DNA of 64,000 nucleotides from Planctomycetota bacterium. Its GTDB lineage: Bacteria; Planctomycetota; J058; JAJDCP01. The notes under the pieces were generated by a model, which worked only from the letters and a program-made list of their open reading frames with translations, ran no database searches and had not been told where the DNA came from. Positions within the stretch are counted from its first letter, which is position 1. Each line of letters opens with the position of its first letter. The stretch is from NCBI GenBank assembly GCA_029260765.1, contig JAJDCP010000125.1, forward strand, positions 19,475 to 83,474, in the 5' to 3' direction. Below are positions 60,992 to 64,000 of the stretch, one piece after another. Position numbers and translations under genes: made by a program.

Positions 60992-61564
60992 TCAGTCTTC
61001 GAACGTGATCTCGACCGAGCTTCTCCTGAAGTGGATGTCTAGCTTGAAGTGGCTCTTGCTGATGTCGATGGTGACAACGATCCTCCCTTCTGGAAGCGGG
61101 TTGTCATCCGTCGTGACGGTCGCGCCAAGCTCGCGGACCACCGCCCCCTTGGCGTCCAGAAGCTGTGCCAGCCAGGCCCCGCGTTGCGTCCGATGCCGTA
61201 TCAGCTTGACCGTGTAGAAACCCCGCGCGAGCTCTATACCCTCGGGGGGGGAAATGAAAACGAACATCAGCTTCGCGCCACGTTCCAGCTCACCATCGGC
61301 GAGTTTGCTGACGCCGTCGATAGGGGCACTGACGACGAGCACGTCGTTCCTGGAGCCGATGACCAGATTGTCCGGTAGAATCGCAACGCCAGCGGCTCGG
61401 GACGCCTTTGCCATCGTCGCGGTCACTCTCTGGCGCAGGTTCTGGTTGGCATCAACGATCTCCTGACCTGCATCCTGGGCCACGAGTGAGCTGGCAAGGC
61501 CGAGGATGGCCAGCAGGCCCAGTGTGGTCAGCTGCGGACGAGGACGAGCTTGAGATATGGACAT
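60992..61564 (-). CDS. Small secreted protein of unknown function
   Basis: I use ATG 61564 (GGGGG upstream), which gives a signal peptide (residues 1-30, LTTLGLLAILGLASSLVAQ). The 160-residue mature part has one helical stretch (QEIVDANQNLRQRVTATMAK), then beta strands ending in GRIVVTIDISKSHFKLDIHF. It has no Cys and no motif I know. Adjacent genes are not obviously linked. Confidence 0.7.
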   Translation of the reverse strand: MSISQARPRPQLTTLGLLAILGLASSLVAQDAGQEIVDANQNLRQRVTATMAKASRAAGVAILPDNLVIGSRNDVLVVSAPIDGVSKLADGELERGAKLMFVFISPPEGIELARGFYTVKLIRHRTQRGAWLAQLLDAKGAVVRELGATVTTDDNPLPEGRIVVTIDISKSHFKLDIHFRRSSVEITFED

Positions 61565-62098
61565 GGTAAGACCCCCGAAACAAAGGCTTCCAAGAGCGGA
61601 CACCTTGGCAACTATAGGGACTCTAGAGGTGGCACAAGAACTCCTGAAAGCTGCTCCTGTTCCTTGATCCGACCTATGGCAAATCCAGGTCCGCGCGGAG
61701 TGACTTGTGTCGAATCCAAGCGGGAGCGTCTGCGCGTGACGTGCCGCAGGCCGTGGCGGCTGATGCGCACCAGCGTCGCGGCGCGCCGGCCCCGAGGAGA
61801 CCGCATGACCATCGCGTATCCTGCCCCGAACGGGCTCAGGTCACCGCACGACGCGATGTCCATTTGTCCCATCGGCGGTCCGTTCGGACACACCCGTCGT
61901 GCCCATCGGCTTGGATCTGTGGCGTCGGAGCCGAGTCCCGGCGGGTAGGGCGAAGCGGCTGAGCCGACCCCTCATGCGCCCTTGAGGTGTCTCATCGCCG
62001 ATGCAGTCCTGCGCGTTGAGCTACCCTGCTGGTGGGAAGATCCAAGAACCAGCGATCCCGTCGTGAAGACCGGCACGATGCCGAACAGGAGTCCTGTC
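61565..62098. other. Divergent intergenic region
   Basis: About 530 bp between two divergent secreted-protein genes. It should hold both promoters. Frames here are short and lack a domain; I treat them as noise. A stretch near 61630 (GGTGGCACAAG) has a -24-like block but no -12 block, so I do not call a sigma-54 promoter. Confidence 0.35.
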
Positions 62099-62722
62099 AT
62101 GTCCAAGCTGTGCACCGTGCTCGCCGTGTGTCTGTGCCCACTGGCTCTGTCGGCCCAGGAGCCGGCAGAAACCGCCCTGAAGCTCCCGTTCGTCGAGGAA
62201 ATTTTCGAGCAGCTCGGCGCCAACCCCTGGTCCGATGTCGAGCTCGGTGAAGTGGCGCAATACGCGGTGCTCGACGTCGGCGATCTGTTCGGCGGCGGCA
62301 TGTCGGGGAGCCTGAGCCTGAAGGTCCAGGCCTTGGAGGACACGCTGGTCACCGTACTGCTGGGGGCAGAGATTGCCGAGCAACAAAGTCGGGTTCTTGC
62401 CCCCACTCCGACCGATCGTTGGCTCCATTTCGATGCGAGCTCGATCGCAGGGATCGAGGAGCTGGGGCTGGAGATCGCGGAGGAGTACAGTGTTGGGGAG
62501 GACACGTTGCGCGTGGGGGACCGGGAGGTTCCCTGCAAAAAGCTCGAGCTGGGTGTCTTCCTCGAGTCGCTGTTCCTGCACGGAGACGCTAGCGTCTGGT
62601 TCAGCCCCGAGGTTCCCGTCTACGGCATCCTGCAGATCGAGCTGCGGTTCGCGATCGGAGACCTGAAGTCGACCATCACGGCGACGCATGTACGAGAAGA
62701 GGAAGAGGAAGAGGAAGACTAG
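62099..62722 (+). CDS. Secreted protein with acidic tail, unknown
   Basis: ATG 62099 sits 7 nt after AGGAG; 207 residues. Residues 1-19 form a signal peptide (LCTVLAVCLCPLALSAQ). Mature sequence is beta-rich with acidic charge (WSDVELGEVAQYAVLDVGDL; YSVGEDTLRVGDREVPCKKL) and ends in a run of eight acidic residues (EEEEEEED). The tail may bind calcium or basic partners. No family recognised. Confidence 0.75.
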   Translation: MSKLCTVLAVCLCPLALSAQEPAETALKLPFVEEIFEQLGANPWSDVELGEVAQYAVLDVGDLFGGGMSGSLSLKVQALEDTLVTVLLGAEIAEQQSRVLAPTPTDRWLHFDASSIAGIEELGLEIAEEYSVGEDTLRVGDREVPCKKLELGVFLESLFLHGDASVWFSPEVPVYGILQIELRFAIGDLKSTITATHVREEEEEEED

Positions 62723-63541
62723 GCGGCTCCCGACGAGACTGGCCCCGGCAACCTCGCGTTGGGTATGGCTGGAGTTGGATTCATGAAAGAAAGCGCGCAC
62801 TCGAGCCAGTCGCCGGCCGGCGGGGTGTCGTCGTCGAGGAAGGCTAGCCCGTCGCCCTCCGCGTCCTCCACGCCCCGCTGCCGAGCGAAGCCAACACTCT
62901 GCCGCGACGCGCCGACGAGACGGATGGACACGCCGCGAAGCAGCTCTCCGTCGAACGCGCGCACGACTTCAGCCGTGCCGTCCGTCGAATTTTTTCCGCG
63001 ACGAGACTTCCCGCTCTCGCCTGGGATCGTTGTGCGAGGCGAGCGCTTCCAATAGTTCAGGCAGACGCCGTGGGCCGTTGCGGGTGGTTACGACCACCGT
63101 GAGCCTGGCCGTCGCTGCTTCCATCCAACCGCTTCTCGGCATCGATGCTCGTTGCCGCGGCTCGCCAGACCGAGGACCGGGCGGTCATGACAAGTCTGCG
63201 ACTGTCCCGCCAGCTCCAGCCACCCGCGCACGACGAACACCGCTTCGTCATGCTTGCACGACAGGGGTTCTGCCAGGCTCGCGCAACTCGGTCTCTCCTC
63301 CGGCATGCCGAGAGTCTTGCCGAGTCGCGCCCGGCCAGGGCCGATGGAAGTGGCAAGCGAACCTGGGTTGAGGGCCTGGACACATGATTGTTCTTGCCGA
63401 CAATTTGGGGGACGCCCGAGCCTCTGTCATCATCATCCTTCTGTCGTAGCGTTTTCCAGTGTCTTCGCTCGTCCGGCTCCGAAACGTAGGGTTGACCCCC
63501 GAGGGTCTCTTCTCGCTGGCTCACGATTTAAGGGTACCTCA
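62723..63541. other. Intergenic region holding a truncated glycosyltransferase copy
   Basis: About 820 bp between two plus-strand genes. The central part is the GT2 fragment at 62783-63168 (listed separately). The rest, 63169-63541, should contain the promoter of the last gene; AAGGG just before 63542 is its ribosome-binding site. No intact gene is seen. Confidence 0.45.
62783..63168 (-). pseudogene. Truncated GT2 glycosyltransferase copy (5' end only)
   Basis: This block matches 59986-60373, the first part of the intact GT2 gene plus about 40 bp of its leader, in the same orientation. On the minus strand the copy translates as GVSIRLVGASRQSVGFARQR, against GVSIRLVGESRQGVGFARQR in the intact gene. 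Near 62990 bases are missing around a T-run, which breaks the frame, and the 3' two thirds of the gene are absent. It is a decayed partial duplication. Confidence 0.75.
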
Positions 63542-64000
63542 GTGACACATCGACTCAGACTCCGCCTCGCTTGTCTCCTTCTCGCGACGGCTTCGACGCT
63601 GCTTCAGGCCCAGGTGACGCTGCTGCATGAGGGCTTTGAAGGGGCCGGTGTCCCGGCCGGCTGGTCGGATGTCAGTATCAATGGGGCCTTTGAGTTCGGA
63701 ACGCCGACGACCGGTCCCGCCGCCGCGCATACCGGAACCGGCGTGATGGGAGTCGGGCTGAGCGCGAATTACCTGAACAACCGGCAGCTGCGGTTGCGGA
63801 CACCATCGGTCGACTTCACCGGAACGACGGACGCAAGCCTGACGTTCCAGCGCTACTTGAATATTGAAGCTGGATTCGACAGTACGGTCGTGAAAGTGAG
63901 CACGAACGGGGGAAGCAGCTTCTCCAACAGCATCGTGGTCGAGTGGGGCGATAAGGGCTCTGGATATGGGCTTCGCACGATCGATCTCGAGAGCTACCTG
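63542..64000 (+). CDS. Secreted jelly-roll protein (immune-inhibitor-A/MAM-like), partial
   Basis: GTG 63542 follows AAGGG and the frame runs open to the window end (153 codons). The first 24 residues are a signal peptide (LRLACLLLATASTLLQA). The rest matches a jelly-roll module found in immune inhibitor A and in cell-surface anchor regions: LLHEGFEGAGVPAGWSDVSI, FEFGTPTTGPAAAHTGTGVM, NNRQLRLRTPSVDFTGTTDA, then LTFQRYLNIEAGFDSTVVKV and STNGGSS. Such modules bind carbohydrate or serve as spacers in extracellular enzymes. The catalytic part, if any, lies beyond the window. Confidence 0.8.
   Translation, partial: MTHRLRLRLACLLLATASTLLQAQVTLLHEGFEGAGVPAGWSDVSINGAFEFGTPTTGPAAAHTGTGVMGVGLSANYLNNRQLRLRTPSVDFTGTTDASLTFQRYLNIEAGFDSTVVKVSTNGGSSFSNSIVVEWGDKGSGYGLRTIDLESYL

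Noticed and set aside
61630..61660. GGTGGCACAAG block as a sigma-54 promoter
   Set aside because: The -12 GC at the required 10-nt spacing is absent.
1..64000. tRNA, rRNA, CRISPR arrays, transposases, prophage and restriction or defence genes
   Set aside because: None recognised on either strand; the only mobile-looking sequences are the 122-bp palindrome and the direct repeats.

Overview
This GC-rich window comes from a Gram-negative bacterium with an unusually large secreted and signalling repertoire. A PQQ-type propeller, an FG-GAP/VCBS protein, a zinc-ribbon membrane protein, CotH plus lamin-tail proteins and Ser/Thr kinases with C-terminal beta-sandwich domains together point to Planctomycetota. 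Some features, such as the HD-GYP-like fold and the CheB-CheR-PAS protein, also occur in Myxococcota-like lineages, so the phylum call is an inference from gene content. Shine-Dalgarno sequences are strong (AGGAGG), GTG starts are common and many operons use 4-base stop/start overlaps. I saw no rRNA, tRNA, CRISPR array, transposase or phage gene.

Layout. 0-8.7 kb: mixed metabolic and secreted genes (partial carboxypeptidase-regulatory-like protein, pirin, PQQ propeller, zinc-ribbon protein, SDR) and an FG-GAP protein whose frame is broken by a TGA followed by a SECIS-like hairpin. 8.8-13.8 kb: a five-gene minus-strand operon of lipoprotein secretin, multi-Ig protein, two small beta-rich secreted proteins and a TPR protein. 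This is the best candidate for an undescribed surface or secretion system. 13.8-19.6 kb: a gene remnant, a 122-bp palindromic element, a hybrid histidine kinase and a CheB-CheR-PAS protein. 19.9-26.6 kb: B12-binding radical SAM enzyme, degenerate pirin, divergent XylR/V4R sigma-54 activator with a sigma-54-like promoter between them, MDR reductase and DUF922 metalloprotease-like protein. 26.7-31.6 kb: a CotH/VTC/DUF4956 operon bracketed by direct repeats. 32.1-42.9 kb: a signalling block of two Ser/Thr kinases, two HEAT-like/PilZ membrane proteins, a helical protein and a degenerate HD-GYP-like protein. 42.9-45.3 kb: minor pseudopilin-like genes translationally coupled to one PilZ gene. 45.8-52.0 kb: a kinase with variant motifs overlapping a giant pseudokinase-TPR protein. 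52.1-53.8 kb: a lipoprotein and a small membrane protein. 53.9-60.3 kb: a tightly overlapped six-gene glycan operon (four glycosyltransferases, an alpha-1,2-fucosyltransferase-like enzyme and an AlkP-superfamily protein). 60.3-64 kb: small secreted proteins, a truncated glycosyltransferase copy and the start of a secreted jelly-roll protein.

Three short pseudogene fragments (14.2, 45.6 and 62.8-63.2 kb) resemble intact genes elsewhere in this window, so local duplication and decay has been active. Functions are read from motifs only. No search or structure prediction was run, and start codons were chosen by Shine-Dalgarno spacing where possible.
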